From contig NC_067481.1 of assembly GCF_947179515.1 (NCBI RefSeq), positions 23,950,457 through 24,014,456 on the forward strand: a DNA stretch of 64,000 nucleotides, given 5' to 3'. Below are positions 33,826 to 47,100 of the stretch, in pieces. Position 1 is the stretch's first letter; the number at the start of each line of letters is the position of its first letter. The DNA is from Apodemus sylvaticus. Taxonomy: Eukaryota > Chordata > Mammalia > Rodentia > Muridae. Both the position numbers and the translations under genes were made by a program. Under the pieces are notes generated by a model, which did not search any database, had not been told where the DNA came from, and was given only the letters and a program-made list of their open reading frames with translations.

Positions 33826-36359
33826 GTAGGTGCTTTCACTTACTGAGTAGGGGTGGGGGAACCCAGTTCTGCACTTAAACTGCTGCTAAGTCTGCACCCA
33901 GGTTGCTTAGATAATAGAACCCAAGGCCACGCAAGAAGAAACTGGCCCTGGGATCTTGGACACTAGATTAGAGCCTGAACAGACCCAGGTCTCCTGACTC
34001 CTAGACTGAGCACTAGGAAGGACTAGGAGGCTGTCCCTTGCCTGCTGCCCCAGGTGAGGCCACATGGCCTCTTGGGAGAGACAGGGACAACGAGGAGCAG
34101 ACTCAAATGATGGGGAGCCTGGGCTTGTGCCGTCAGGGAGTCTGGGACGTCATCTTCTGCCTTCTCTACCTGGGCTTCTTCCGAGGTAAACCAGGATGAT
34201 CATGAGGGCTTTCCCGCTGCCCCAGGAATTCCCCGACCCCAGAGTTTTGGGGAGGGTAAGAGAAAGGAACAAGAGTTAGAATGTGAAGAAGAGAAGGTAG
34301 GAGGGAACTGTAAAGAGGGCAGAGATAACTGGAATCCTTCCTAACACACACACACACACACACACAATCTCAGCCCAGGCACTCCTCACTTCTCTCTCTA
34401 AGACTTAGAGCAGAAAGGAACCGGCTAGAGGGGTACACTGGGAGGCCCTGGAATGTACAGCAACATCTCAGAGGAGCAGACAAGAGTCTGAGCCTGAGCC
34501 TGGGCCCAGGGAAGGTTACATGAGAACATGCAGAAAGACGGGTTTTCCGTCCCCAGTATCTGTCCCTGAAGCTCAGCATCCACTGGGCTCAGACAGAGAA
34601 AGAACACAGGGTGATCCTGTGGGTCTTTTAGAGGCAAGAATGCCCACCACGAGATCCCGGACATTCACTTGTAGCCTGGGCAAGCCCTCAGTCCTGCCAG
34701 CGCTACCCCCTCAGAACTGTTGGGAAAAAGAGCTAGGGTCAAGTGTCTGTTATTATCAAGTCACTATCAGCCAGATAAAACCTCTGAGATCTGCTCAGAG
34801 AAGGATGGATCCTTATCCACAGGAGCACAAAGGTGGCATCTGGGCAGTCTGGAGTCCTGGTCATGGGGGACACTCAGCTTCCAGAACACCCTGCCCGGCG
34901 TCCCTAGCTTTCTCTCTAGGCCTGGCAGTGAACCTTGCAAGCTCTGCCTGATTCCTTGGACTCTTGGAGACTTTGTGGGAAAAGCAGTGTCTTGGACTCT
35001 GTGTCCTCGGCTGCCCTCAAGGCAGGCGCTCGAGGCCAGCTCCCTTCCACTGCCATTTGTAGATTTAATTCACCATATGACTTCTCCACATCAGCATGAG
35101 TACCCCCTCCCCCTTCCAGGACCCAGCCAAGAAGTCTGATAACACAGCCATAGAAGTCAGGGGTGAGGGGGTGGGGGGTGGGGCATTCAGACAGGCCTGG
35201 CTTTTTGTCATTAGGCATACCATGCCCCCATCTCTGTGTCCTCTCTGCTTTTGAACTTCCATGTGACTGAAGGAGTTAAGATTACAAAGGTCCAAGGCCT
35301 AGATTTGAAGCTCAAATACAAAGCCTCTTGGGGTTTTGTGGGTTATTTGATTGGTTGGCTGGGGGGGTGAGGGATGGGGGAATTGAGACAGGGACTCCTC
35401 TGTCTCAAGATGGCCTTGAACTTGCTGTGTAGCTCCTCCTGCCTGTACATCCTTAGTGCTGCACCACACCCAATCCCTGGTGCTTTCTTGACTTGAGTCT
35501 GGGTATCTGCAATGGCAAAATGGACTGAGACCGGAGGCTGGGGCCTTAAGAAGGTTGAACGACCGGGTGCAGCTGTAAAAGGCATATTGGCTCTGCCTGA
35601 TGGTGTTCAGAACCTGGGAAACTGCCTATGAGGAAGTCACTCTCCATGAGCCCCAATTCCTAACTCAACTCCAGAACCTTCTAGTGGTTCCTCACGCAGC
35701 ACATTGTAGCTTCGTGCTCTGACACAGTAGGTGGGCGGCAAGGTTCCCAGCTGCCCGAAGGGTCAGCGTGTCCTGTTCCACCCAGCTTTCTCATTAGACT
35801 GTCCCGGGACCTTTTACCTCCTCCTCAACACCAATCCATGAGAAACAAGTATGTAGCATCAAGGTTAGACAATAGGAAGAACTTTTCACATAGAGAAGAT
35901 TAAAAAGTTAGGACATTTCCCCCAGGGAGTGACTGTCAGCAGATGATGTCACTAACCAGTTCAAGACACTCTTGCGGCTCGCTCTTACCTTCAGAGTTTG
36001 AATTGTCAGTCCTGAGCTGAGCCTGTGACTCTTGGCAGAGCCTCGCTAGCCCACCCTATCCCGCCATCCCAAGCGCCTGCTTTCTGGATACCTTTGACCT
36101 CCCATCTGGCCACTGGGCCTTCGCACATGCCACCGCTTTGAACACTTCCTTGCCTCCTCATTCTCACCTGCCTCGCTCTGCTAGCTCCTTCTTTCCTACT
36201 TTTGTGTGTCCCCCTTCTCTACGAAGTCCTCCCTGCCATCATCCCCACCAGTGCCACAGAATCTCCTCCAAGTCCCTGAGTCTCCTGTGATAGTACACCT
36301 GCTCGCCTGCTTACTGACCCATTCCACCAACTAGCCTCAGGACGGGAGGTCAGACAGCA

Positions 36360-36535
36360 GGCAGCCTAGAGCCCAGTCCTGTCCTGACACTGGTTGCCTA
36401 TGTGACGGTTGAACCGTTCTTTTTATTGCAGAATGGCATAATGTTGCTGCCTACTTCATAGGGTTGTTATAAGGACTTGAAAGGGCTTCATGAAGCTGGT
36501 AGTTCCTCATAAACAACTAGCTAACATTTATCTAG
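36360..36535 (+). mobile_element. MIR SINE, plus
   Basis: CTACTTCATAGGGTTGTTAT is a typical MIR middle; the left half is worn. Confidence 0.6.
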
Positions 36536-36599
36536 AAATATATGCATGACATCGTAAGTGATTACTAACCATCCATTACGTCACCTAACCATCCCTTTC

Positions 36600-36742
36600 A
36601 TAGGGTTGGCTATACCAGGCATTGTCCTGAGCATATTATCAGGGTTAGTTCATTTTCTAAATGAGGAAACTAAGTCAGGGAAAACTTAATTCATTTGTCC
36701 AAACTCACACAGCCAGTGAGTGTCAGAGCCAAGAGGCCAGCA
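36600..36742 (-). mobile_element. MIR SINE, minus
   Basis: AAATGAGGAAACTAAGTCAG and CACACAGCCAGTGAGTGTCA; 3' ends of the two MIR copies face each other, about 110 bases before exon 2. Confidence 0.7.
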
Positions 36743-36850
36743 GGGTCTTTAACTGAATGAACTGATCTGTCCTTGACTGAGGACCTGGCCAGAGGCTTTA
36801 CCTACAGTGGTCACTTGGATCCCACCCTCTCTCCCTCCCTCATCTTTCAG

Positions 36851-37370
36851 GTCCTTGGAGCCCTCGTGAGCAGGATCCAGCTCTGGGGCAGAAGAGAGGC
36901 TGCTCGGAAGCCCGAGGTAAAGCACTGGGCTCACCGCCCCGTCATGTCCAGCTCCCTGCTGACTGGAGGTCACGTGGTCAGCTTGACACCGCTTGAGGAG
37001 TCCAGGATGGCCCTGCACCCAACCCCCAGCCCTGGCCTCCCAGCCCTGTGTCCTTACTACACCACAGAGAGCTGGGGAACCCAGCCTCTGATGGCCCCCA
37101 CACTCTGCAAAGGCAGCTCCAACAGGCTCCAGCAGGCCCAGCAAGCCGAGGCCAAAGCTCACTGCCTCCATCAGTGCCCTGGGGACAAGGCCTCAGGGGC
37201 CTCACAGGATCTGGACTCTTGCATTGACTTCTCCCTGGAGGCCCTCAACCAGATGATCCTAGAGCTAGACCCCACTTTCCAGTTGCTTCCCTCAGGAATT
37301 GCTAGTCCCCAGGCTGAGTCTACCAACACTGTCACTTCAAGGAACAAGAAGGAAGAACCAGAAGCCTTAG
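36851..37370 (+). CDS. Tns4: Tns4 exon 2: end of 5' UTR and residues 1-142
   Basis: The acceptor at 36850 has a long pyrimidine tract ending CATCTTTCAG. The first 93 bases are 5' UTR without an ATG; translation starts at 36944 (MSSSLLTGGHVVSL). The human protein I remember starts four residues earlier, with MSQV, where this sequence reads HRPV, so the start is at the second human Met. Residues 91-112 form a conserved acidic, probably helical stretch containing IDFSLEALNQMILELDPTF. The donor TTAG|GTAAGG leaves one base of codon 143. Confidence 0.95.
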
Positions 37371-37604
37371 GTAAGGATTTGGGGCACAACCAAGAGGGGA
37401 GCTGGGGACAGATCTCAATCAAATAAGAGCTCTTCTACAGAATCTGAGGCACAGTGGTCCTGTCCTGTGGGGAGTACTATGCAGCCCTAAACAAGCTTCT
37501 GGCCTTTCTGATTTTTCTGTTGCACAAAAGGTATAAATGCAAGTTTCTCTCACTATACAATTCTGTCTAGGTCCTGAGTTTGGAGAAACTGATAGACTCC
37601 AGTT

Positions 37605-37641
<37 letters not shown>

Positions 37642-40600
37642 TGTGTGTATGTGTGTTTTATGAGAACTTAAATATGCTTGTCTGTGTAAGCAGTTTCCCT
37701 GATGATGTGCATATAGTGAGGGCTTCCTGATTGTGGAATCCCTGGGTCTTACTTAAGCTCTTGATGTTTCTCTAAGTCTAAGTTTGATACCCTGAAGTTA
37801 TCATAGGAGTTCAGGGTGGCCCTAACCCCTGTTTAGGGAACCATCTCTTGAGATAGGTCCAAACTAGAAATAGTGGGATGGATGGGAGAGACCTAGAACT
37901 CAAGAGAAAGGACTCACTGTTTAGGAGGCAAAAGCCCTGCTTTGAAGCATCTGCCTATTTCCGTGGTTTAAATTCTCCCATCCTAGCCATTTCCAAGCTA
38001 CTGAGAAAATCAATCTCACTGTACCAATACAATAGCCAGATAACCTCAAAGCATACCTAATGGTAAAATAATGGGAATGTTTGTATTTTGAGTGTGTCTG
38101 CTTTTTTGGGGGGGAGGGGTTGTTTTCTTTTGTTGAGAACAGGGTCTCCAGGTAGCCCAGGCTAGTCCCTAAAACCCCGTCTCCTCTCAAACACTGCACC
38201 TGGTCAGTTTTTGTTTTGAATCTAAGTTATTTCACTATCAGTTTGCAGAATGCTATTGTTAATAATGGCCGTGTTCAGCAACCAGCCAGACAACAGTTTG
38301 AAATCTGCCATCTTAGCTCTTTAGCAAGCTGGCACAAGTTGACACTAATCTGCTTGGTCCAGTCTGAGAGAATCTGGAAAACCCTGGGTGCCAATTCAGT
38401 TTCCCGTGCATAGAAAATCTCAAGTATTCTGAGAATGCAGCTCGCAGCCGACCTATGTGGGGCAGGCTGACAGGCCAGGCCTCCAGGGGTCAGACAGCAG
38501 GAGCCGGGCTGTGCCGTTGGGATCTAGGACAAGATTCACTTACTGAGCCTTTACTGCATGCCAGGCCTTGTCCCTGTGTCGAGTACCTTCTACAGAATCT
38601 TTTTTTAAAGACTGCATCTCATGTAGCCCAGGCTGGCCTCAGTCATGCTAAGTAGTTCAGGATAACTTTGAATTCCTCCTCCTCCTCTTCTTCCTTCTGC
38701 CTTCTCCTCCCAAGAGCTAGGATTAGCAATCTTCAGTAGCTCTCTGAGATGAGAATTTGACTCCTCTTTACAGATGAACAACTAACTTATGGGCTTGAAT
38801 AAGGAACCCAATTAACCTAACCACTGGGCTCAGGCGGACCTTACGTAAGCTGTTGACGTCATCGCCTCTGCATCTTTGGTTCCTCATCTATGAAATGAAC
38901 AAAATAAGAGCTCTTAACCTGAAAGGATCTGTTTGTCACAAGTCGTGGTGCACTGAGCCATGGTAGAGTGCGGATTGCCTATCCTGCCAGCCCCAAGTCA
39001 GTTTAGACTCTGGGATAGAAGCCAGCACAGCACCCAGGCCGTCCTACACCTAGCAGGAGATCCTGGCCTTGCACCTCTTCCCTAGTCCTGCCAAGCCTAT
39101 GAAAGGAGCTGTCTGCTTCCCCAGCAGTCAAAGGCCAGTCATGGGTGCATCACTGCAGGGAAGTGCTTTAGACCTAATTACCACTGGCAGGAGCCAGCCC
39201 AGGGTTTTAATGTTCATGCCCCAGGGCAGGGATTCCACCCGGCCAAAACCAGTTGGGGCAAGATCGGTATTAGGATGCATAGGGTGGGGTGTGGGGTAGA
39301 CACCCAACCAGTGTCCTTCTCCACTGAAGGAATGATGGTAAGCGAATGGTAGAGGGGTCCCCATCCTCAGATTTTTCTGGGTACAGCCTGCCACTAGAAG
39401 CATGGGTCCATCCTTGGGGCTAGAGAGATGGCTCAGCGGTTTAGAGCACTGGATGCTCTTCCAGAGGTCCTGAGTTCAAATCCCAGCAACCACATGGTGG
39501 CTCACAACCATCCGTAGTTCTGGTGTGTCTGAAGACTGTGAAAGTGTAGTCATATTAAAAAAATAATTCTTAAAAACAATAAATAAATAAAAAGCTTGGG
39601 TCCATCCAACTCTGGGGAACAAGGAATACAAAAAACTGGCAGTGGCCAGAAAGCCTGGACAGCCCTCTGCCTTGACTCTCCCATCCCCCCCTTTTTAAAC
39701 AAAGTCTTGCTCTGTAGCCCAGGCTAACCAGCAACCAGGCAACCTCCAACCTCTGCCTCTGGAGTGCAGGACTACAGGCAAACCCGTCTCCCTTGTTCTT
39801 TTTGGTAGGTGTGAACAATCCTGCCTCCGTCTGCGGTTCACATGCCTCCCAAACCTAAGAACCCCTTCCTCCTAAGACAGTGAGACTGAATCAGCTTCCC
39901 TTTAGGAACTTGTCTTCCCCTCACCAAGAATGGCAGACGTCGGCACCAAAGGCCTGCTATGCCCTCCTCAGCCTCCCCAAAGCCTGTGGGCCACTGTTGC
40001 TGGTGAGAAAGTACCCACAGGCACAGAGCACGGCATAATTCTGGGTGAGATCCCTTCCGTCCTCACATCCTCAGCATGGATTCTACCCCTACCCCCACCC
40101 CGCCCCACACACATCCCATCCATCCTGTCCTCAGGAACCAGCAGAGGCTCATGTCCTGTTTCTCCTCCCTTGATCAACCGTCATCAAGTTTGGTCATCCT
40201 CTCTAGACAGAGCCATAGACTTCCTTTTGTGAGAATTAGTCCCTGTGATGTAAGTCCCTGTGGCTGAGGGAAATCACAGTGAACTCATGTTACAGATGTG
40301 TTAACTGAGGTCAAGGAGGCAAGCTCTGGTCCTCAGTCACCCTCTACTGAGTGGCAGGTCAGGCTATTTCTAATCTTTAAAGCCCTTGTTCCTGTCTCTC
40401 TCTCTAAACTGGAATTTTCTTAGAGGCAACCTACAGGCTTCTCTGAAACTCGGCCGAGCCCCACCCCCACCCCAGAACTCGGTCAGTAGCCCCTCTTCCT
40501 CGACTCCTGTTCACCTTTCTTTATACTTGTCCTTCTGGGTTGCCATCCCAGAGAGCTTCTGGCTCCTAGACCCAAACGCCATCTCCCTTATCCTCTCTAC

Positions 40601-41667
40601 GACCTCCCACCCCATCCTTGGAACAGGTCCCCACATCTCATTTTCCAGCAGTTTCTGCCAGGCAAGGCTGTTTGCCAGTCCCAAGGGCAGGCTGTTTAAT
40701 AACTGTCTCTCCTCCCCCCACCCACATGCCCCCCCTTCACCGGCCAGGCCTGCGGCTGGCGCCTGCATCCACCCTACACTGCTGGGACTTGCCCCACAGG
40801 CCTGTAAACAGGGCTGCACCCCAGGGATGGGGTGGGAGCCTCCACCTCCCCAGCCATTCACCTCAGGACAAGGGGGGAGGTGTGTGACTCACAGCACAGA
40901 GCCCTCTCCCCCACCGACCCCCACCCGCCCTACTCAGCTCCCCTACAAGATCTTTTATGATCCATGAAGTTGGGAGGTGGGCAGGGCAGGGTGGGGGGAG
41001 AGTAACCTCACCAGGCAGAGAGACCCACACTGGAGCAGACAAGCATTAGGAAGGTCTTAAAATGGGATCTCAAAGAGTTCCTCTTTGTCTGAGAAAAAAA
41101 AAATCCCTAACATAGTTCAAGGGCAGAAATTGAAGTTTCCTCCATTCTTTCATTGGCGAGCTCACTTAACCTAGACAAGACTTGAGTTCTTCTTTGTTAC
41201 TTCCGGATTATAACGTTTGAATGGAGCTGGGGTAACAGCGCAGGCAGGTAGCAACTATGTTGCATGCTAGCAATTGCCTCTCTTTGGTAAAAGTTACGCA
41301 AGAAACCTCAACTCCCACACAATCTCCAGTCACCAATTGCCTCTGTAAAAAAAAAAAAAAAAACAAACAAACGTCTGGCCTGCCCAAGGGCCAGTGTGAG
41401 GGTCAGAGGTGGTTATGGATATAAACAAAAAAATATTTAGAAAAAAAAAGTCTTTCTAAAAATAGAAGTTGGAGCTAGTGCTACAGCAGCTCAGTACAGG
41501 GCCGGCCAGGCATGCGTCGAGCCCTGGGTTCTATCCCCAGTACTCCAGGTACCACATAAAACTAGAAGCGTTGGCTCAGATCTGTGATCCCAGCACTGAG
41601 GAGGTAGAGGCGGGATTATCAAGGTTATCCTGGGCTACTTAAGGAGTTTGGTGATAGATTGTGTCTC

Positions 41668-41716
<49 letters not shown>

Positions 41717-42895
41717 CTGTACTTGCCAACCTCCTAGAAGAACCTCTATTACTTTCAGATCTCTCTCAGAGCACAGTGTAGTCATCCTCTTTAGCCTAAG
41801 ATATCCATTGTGAGCCTGCGCCGGGGCTCCCTTTGGATTACCAAGGGCAGCTGGTGGGGACTGTCCCTTCCTTGAAGAGGTCCACCACGAGCCAGGCTCT
41901 ATACATCCCGCGTTTGCTCCTCAGCACCACCCTAGGAGGCTAGGACTGGATCAAGGCTTTGCAGCTAAGGAAACTGAGGCCACGAGAGTTCTGGAAAGTT
42001 ACTGGGGTGCCTCCTGGCTAGCAAGCGCTGACGTCAGGATTCACACCCAAGTTCCTGTGACTACAGAGCCAGGCTATTTCTCCATCGCCCGAACCAGCAT
42101 GCCCGAGTCAGCCCACTAGCCCCGGGTGCCTAACCTAATGCCTACTTTCATCCAGGCTGTGAGGAAAGAAATGTGAACACCCCGGGGCAGGCTGGGCTCC
42201 ACAGATTTGAATAGAAGAGGGATGAGACTTTTTTTTTTTTAGTAAAATGAGTGCGCTCCAGGGCTCTACCCTAGTTTCCATCCTGAGAAGCCACGGAAAG
42301 GATTCTAGAAGGGGGACAGTTTGTGTACCCCTAGTTTCCACCATCTGTGCCAGACGGTGCTCCGCCCTGGGTCTGGAGAGGAAGCACTAATTCTCTCTGG
42401 CTTCTAGGATTCAGCAGTGTTTTCTTTCTCCACTCCCAAAGATATAAAGTACATCGAAGTGACCTCCTCCAGATCAAGATGCCTTGACGGTCCCCAGCGC
42501 TGCTCCAGCCCGTGTGTCACCCCACCATTTGGCTCCCCACGCAGCGGCGGCCTCTTTCTCTCCAGGGACATCCCCCGAGAGACACGAAGTAGCAGCAGCA
42601 GCGAGAGCCTCATCTTCTCTGGGAACCAGGGCAGGGGTCCCTCTCCCCATAGTCCTTCTCCCCTTAGCAATTCCATCCCTTGCCGGGAAAGCAGGGCCTC
42701 AGGCTCCCCACTGGCAACTCCTCCAGGTTGGGGAAAGGGGCTCAGGGCCCCACAGCGGGGCAGCAGGGTCTCCGTGCTGTCGGCCAGCCCTGTATCGGAT
42801 GTCAGCTATGTGTTTGGAAGGTAAGTTCTGTCTGTGTTCAGACCGCAGTTGCATGTTGCATGTAAGGCAGCACGCGCATGCGCGCGCGCGCGCGA

Positions 42896-42932
<37 letters not shown>

Positions 42933-44132
42933 TAGAAGGGCACCCTGTTCTATGAGCAAAAGGCACATGTATGACGAGAAAAAGCATACACATTGTCTTT
43001 TCTAGTGCCACAAGCGTTTCTATCTCAAGTTCCCTTCAAAGCATGTAGAACATAATTCAGTGTGTGCTAAACTCTTGGCTTCTGTTGACCTTTTGAGAAC
43101 AGAGTGCTACTTACTTTTTTTTTTTTTTAAAGATTTATTCATGTATTATATCAAACTACAGTGTAGCTGTCTTCAGACACCAGAAGAGGGCTTCAGGTCT
43201 CTTTACAGATGGTTGTGAGCCATGATGTGGGAGCTGGGATTTGAACTCAGGATCTTCAGAAGAGCAGTCAGTGCCCTTACCTGTTCAGCCATCTCTCCAG
43301 CCCAGAGTGCTACTTACTTTAAAGAGACTTGCCTGCTTTCTTTCCAGCCCTCACAAGACCCATCTAAAGGAAAGACTTCTAAAACTCAGGGGTGGGAGCT
43401 GGAGCAGTAGCCCAGTGGTTAAGAGCATTCCTCCTCTGGCATAGGACCCAGGGTCCGTTTCCAGCACCCATATGGCAGCTAACAAGCAAGTATCTGTCAC
43501 TCTAGTTCCGGGGCATCCAGGGCCCTCCTCTGACCTCCACAGGCATGACACTCGCATGCATAAAACAAATAACTTTTAAAAATAAGTACATCTCAGAGGC
43601 GTACACAGACCTGGGGGACCTGAGGTGAATCTTCTAAGAATGAAAGGCTCCCCCCTGAGCCGGGTGGTGGCCCACGCCTGTAATCCCAGCACTTGGGAGG
43701 CAGAAGCAGGCAGATTTCTGAATTTGAGGCCAGCCTGGTTTACAGAGTGAGTTCCAGGACAGCCAGGGCAACACAGAGAAACCCTGTCTCAAAAAAAAAC
43801 AAAATCCAAAAAACAAAACAAAGCAAAAAAACAAAAAAGCTCTCACCCCCTAACCCCCACTTCTCCATCCCATCCCCAACCCCACCCTACTCCCCCACCC
43901 CACCCCCCACCCCCACGGTACTGACAAAGCCTAGTTAGGAGGGACCAACCCCCCCTGGGCCTCATTTACAACTGTCCCAGGTCACGGTTCTTAGGCCTCA
44001 CAATAGAATTGCACAACAGCCCAGCCAGCTTCAGGACAACTAAACCACAGGACCTCAGTCCCACACACCAATTCCAAAGGCAATGGTCAAAGCAGTCTCT
44101 GGCAAAGGAGCTAGGGACTCCACACACACACA

Positions 44133-44163
<31 letters not shown>

Positions 44164-47100
44164 CCGTGCCTGCTGGCCTAGTAGAGGTGACCTCCTCCAG
44201 ATGGAGCAGTCCCCCTGCATCAGTCCAGCCTGCCCCCACAGGACTCCTGAGAGTCATGGGTAGGGGAGATGCAGCCATCAGACCAGCCTGGTTGGGAAAG
44301 CAGAAAATCCAGGTCAGGCTAACCTGCTGGAGTTAATTCCCCTGGCTAGTTTAAATGATAAGAGACCCTCTAGGCCAAGGGAAGTTCTATACCCTGGTGC
44401 AGCCCTTAGAATTCAGATGAGGGTGCTCTTTGCACTGAGTTTTCCGTAAGGGTATATGCAATGTTTTCTTTGACAGGATAGGGCCCCCAGTTGGCTAGAT
44501 TCTAGAACCTAGCTTTGACCCCAGGTTACTACCACCGGACACCCTAATAATCTTGTGGGCTTTTTCCTGCAGCAATCAGTCCCTCCCCAACTCAAGCCTC
44601 TCCAGCTACCCGTCATCTTCTAGATCCTTGGGAAGCCCAGCCAGCTCGTCTTCCAGCCTCCACAGCCTGGACCGAGGGTCCCAGTGTGTGAGACCTAGTG
44701 ATGTCCAGGCTCCTGGTAACCTGGTACTGGGCATGGGCCAGCCCCAAGCAGTCCAGTCTCCTCCAGTGGCTAAGGAGCAGGCCAATAGCTGCCCCCCATC
44801 TGTCACCAACTCCATGGTGGACATACCTATAGTACTCATCAATGGGAGTCCAGAACCACAGTCTCCCCCAGCTCAGCGGACACCAGGACACCAGGACTCT
44901 GCCCAGCCTAGGGCTACCTCTCCCAGCCACCTCTGTCAAGCCACCAAGAGCCACAGTAAGACTCTGCCAGATGTTCCTGTCACTGCATCTCCAGAAGGTA
45001 TGTTGTAATCAAATACCTCCGGCATTGCACAGTTTAGTTAAGGGGACTAGTCAAAGTCTGGGCGCGGGAGAGAGCAGGTGGCAACACCACATAACACTTT
45101 TATTGACTACCCACTGTATGCCGAGCATTGTGAGGACACAGAGATGAACACAAACTAGAAAGAGTGGCCCAAACCAAGGCTTACCAGAGAGTATTGTCAT
45201 CGCAGAGGTAGCGACGCTTCATAGGTGACGATGAAGAAGGCACCTGTGAGGCGCCTGCCAGGTTCAGGCAGACAGCCTGGTAAATGGGCAATGTGATATC
45301 TGAGCTGCAGCCAGACGAATGGAGAAAGGGCATCTGTAGTGAGACTCTAGGATTTTGAGGGGTTTTTGTTGTTGTTGTTGTTGTTTTTGGTTTTTTGTTT
45401 TGTTTTTCGAGACAGGGTTTTTCTGTGTAGCTCCGGCTGTCCTGGAACTCACTCTGTAGACCAAGCTGGCCTCAAACTCAGAAATCTGCCTGCCTCTGCC
45501 TCCCAAGTGCTGGGATTAAAGGCATGCGCCACCACTGCCTGGCCGATTTTGAGTTCTTTAAAAATAGACATAGCACAAGAAAGTGTTTTTGTTTTAATCC
45601 CTGGTGTGGGATATGGGGCTGCTTTGGATTGTCAGGAGGAGCTGACTATGATTTGCCTCGTGCTCTAGCAGGGCCACGATTTTGCCAGCTGCTGATAGTT
45701 TCCACAATTGTGTGCCTGGAATTCTGGCAACTTTTCAGAGGGTGTGTAAATGCTAGATCCACAAAAGGAGAGCTGAGGTTGGTGGTTGGTGGTCATTCAG
45801 GGGAGATGCTTGTGGCTTGTTAGTAGTTGTGATCAAAAAAGAAACAAAAGGAAAGAAATTAGATTCCGGGATCTCTCTCTCTCTTCCTCCCTCCTTCCCT
45901 CTGTCTCTCTCCTCTAATTTTTCTTTCTCTCCTATCTAGTGATAGGAGATAAAACCAGGGAGATAAATGGTGGGGGGAAAAGGAGAACCCACAAAGTAGC
46001 TACAGGCATTCCTTGCAGAGATAACCTCTGCAAGTGCCTCATAGAGCACTGTGCCCACACAATGTGCACAGCGGGGAAACTCTGGAATGTTAAGTGCAGG
46101 TCAATAAGAATAGTAGCAGATTGTATGAATCCTCAAATGTCCAATTAAAACGTGGATTTTGTCCTTTGGATTATAAGGGCCATTGGGAAGGAAATCAGGG
46201 AAGATGTGTGGTCAGCAGTACAAGTTGAATGATTTACCCCAGAAGCTGCTAGGCAGAAGGGTTGCTGGGCTAGAACCAGGACTGGATGGCTAAAGTAAAG
46301 GCTGGGAAGAAGGAAACCCTCAGGCTCTCTGAGCAAGAGGCTTGGTGACTAACTGGCTAATCCAAGGAGAGCCAGAGGGTGCGTCAGTCCTCACCCTGAC
46401 GTTCGTTCGTTAGCGGATGATGCTAAGTAGAGGGGGCAAACAGAATGGAGACAATACATTCCAACACAGATGGCTGAGAACCACAAAACAGCAAACACCC
46501 TCCTTCCCGGAGCCTGTGACTACAGACTTCCAAGGAATCTGAAGCAGTAAACACAGGCTGAGCCATAACATTCTCTGGACGCACACCTCCCATGCGTGAG
46601 CAGAGACCCGAGGACATTGTCCCAGACTCTCCCCCACTCAGCCATCTGCAGGCAGAGCCTGGCTCTGCCTTGGGCTTCCCAAGATTCTATATCAGCTACT
46701 CACTGTAGCCCCAGATGGGTCACTCCCATGAAAGCAACACAAACAAGAAAATGGAACCTCAGCTATGCCTTTAAAACAACAACAACAACAAAACCCCTTT
46801 ATCATTGTTGCAGGGGTGGGACAGATGATTAAAAGTGGGTTCAGGAGTTCAAACTCAGGTTGTCACACCTGCATGACAACAGCTATTACCCCCTGAACTA
46901 TCTTGCCAGGACCGCTGCCAGCTTTTGTGACAGGGTCTCATTCTGCAGTCAAGCTGGCTTTGTACTCAATGCAGTCCCCCTGCCTCATCTTCCCAAACTC
47001 TGGGATTACAGCCATGCACCACCAGTCCTAGTTTCACATTGTGTTAGAGATCAAACCCAGGGCCTCGTGCCTGCTAGGCAAGCCGTCTACCCAGTGAGCT

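Larger units (their letters stand above)
33826..36850 (+). other. Tns4: Tns4 intron 1
   Basis: Mostly single-copy DNA. It holds a short CA run (34345-34366), a G-rich patch (about 35160-35182), a worn B1-like piece (about 35375-35480, minus) and two MIR copies facing each other near the 3' end. Introns that control tissue-restricted genes often carry enhancers, but I see no decisive motif. Confidence 0.6.
37371..42441 (+). other. Tns4: Tns4 intron 2
   Basis: About 5 kb. It contains a TG repeat, an old MIR/B1 composite, a B2, a B4 with TG tail and a second MIR. The GC- and CpG-richer stretch 40,440-40,960 has no repeat that I recognise; long open frames there lack any recognisable protein. 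Confidence 0.7.
42821..44572 (+). other. Tns4: Tns4 intron 3
   Basis: Opens with a CG/CA alternating tract, then a B2 (minus), a B3 (plus) and a B1 (plus), a C-rich stretch (43848-43915) and a CA run (44121-44163). The last 400 bases before exon 4 look single-copy. Confidence 0.7.

Noticed and set aside
34107..34185. Short hydrophobic frame (MMGSLGLCRQGVW...) ending at a GTAAAC donor in intron 1
   Set aside because: Joined to exon 2 it enters a frame other than that of Tns4 and soon meets a stop; no sign that it is a real exon.
36773..36943. Longer open frame starting at an upstream ATG at 36773, extending Tns4 by 57 residues
   Set aside because: The extra part crosses a strong 3' splice site at 36850 and includes its pyrimidine tract; human has no such residues.
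40386..40967. 193-codon plus-strand frame in intron 2
   Set aside because: GC-rich, Pro/Ser-rich composition without any domain, splice logic or conservation that I can see.
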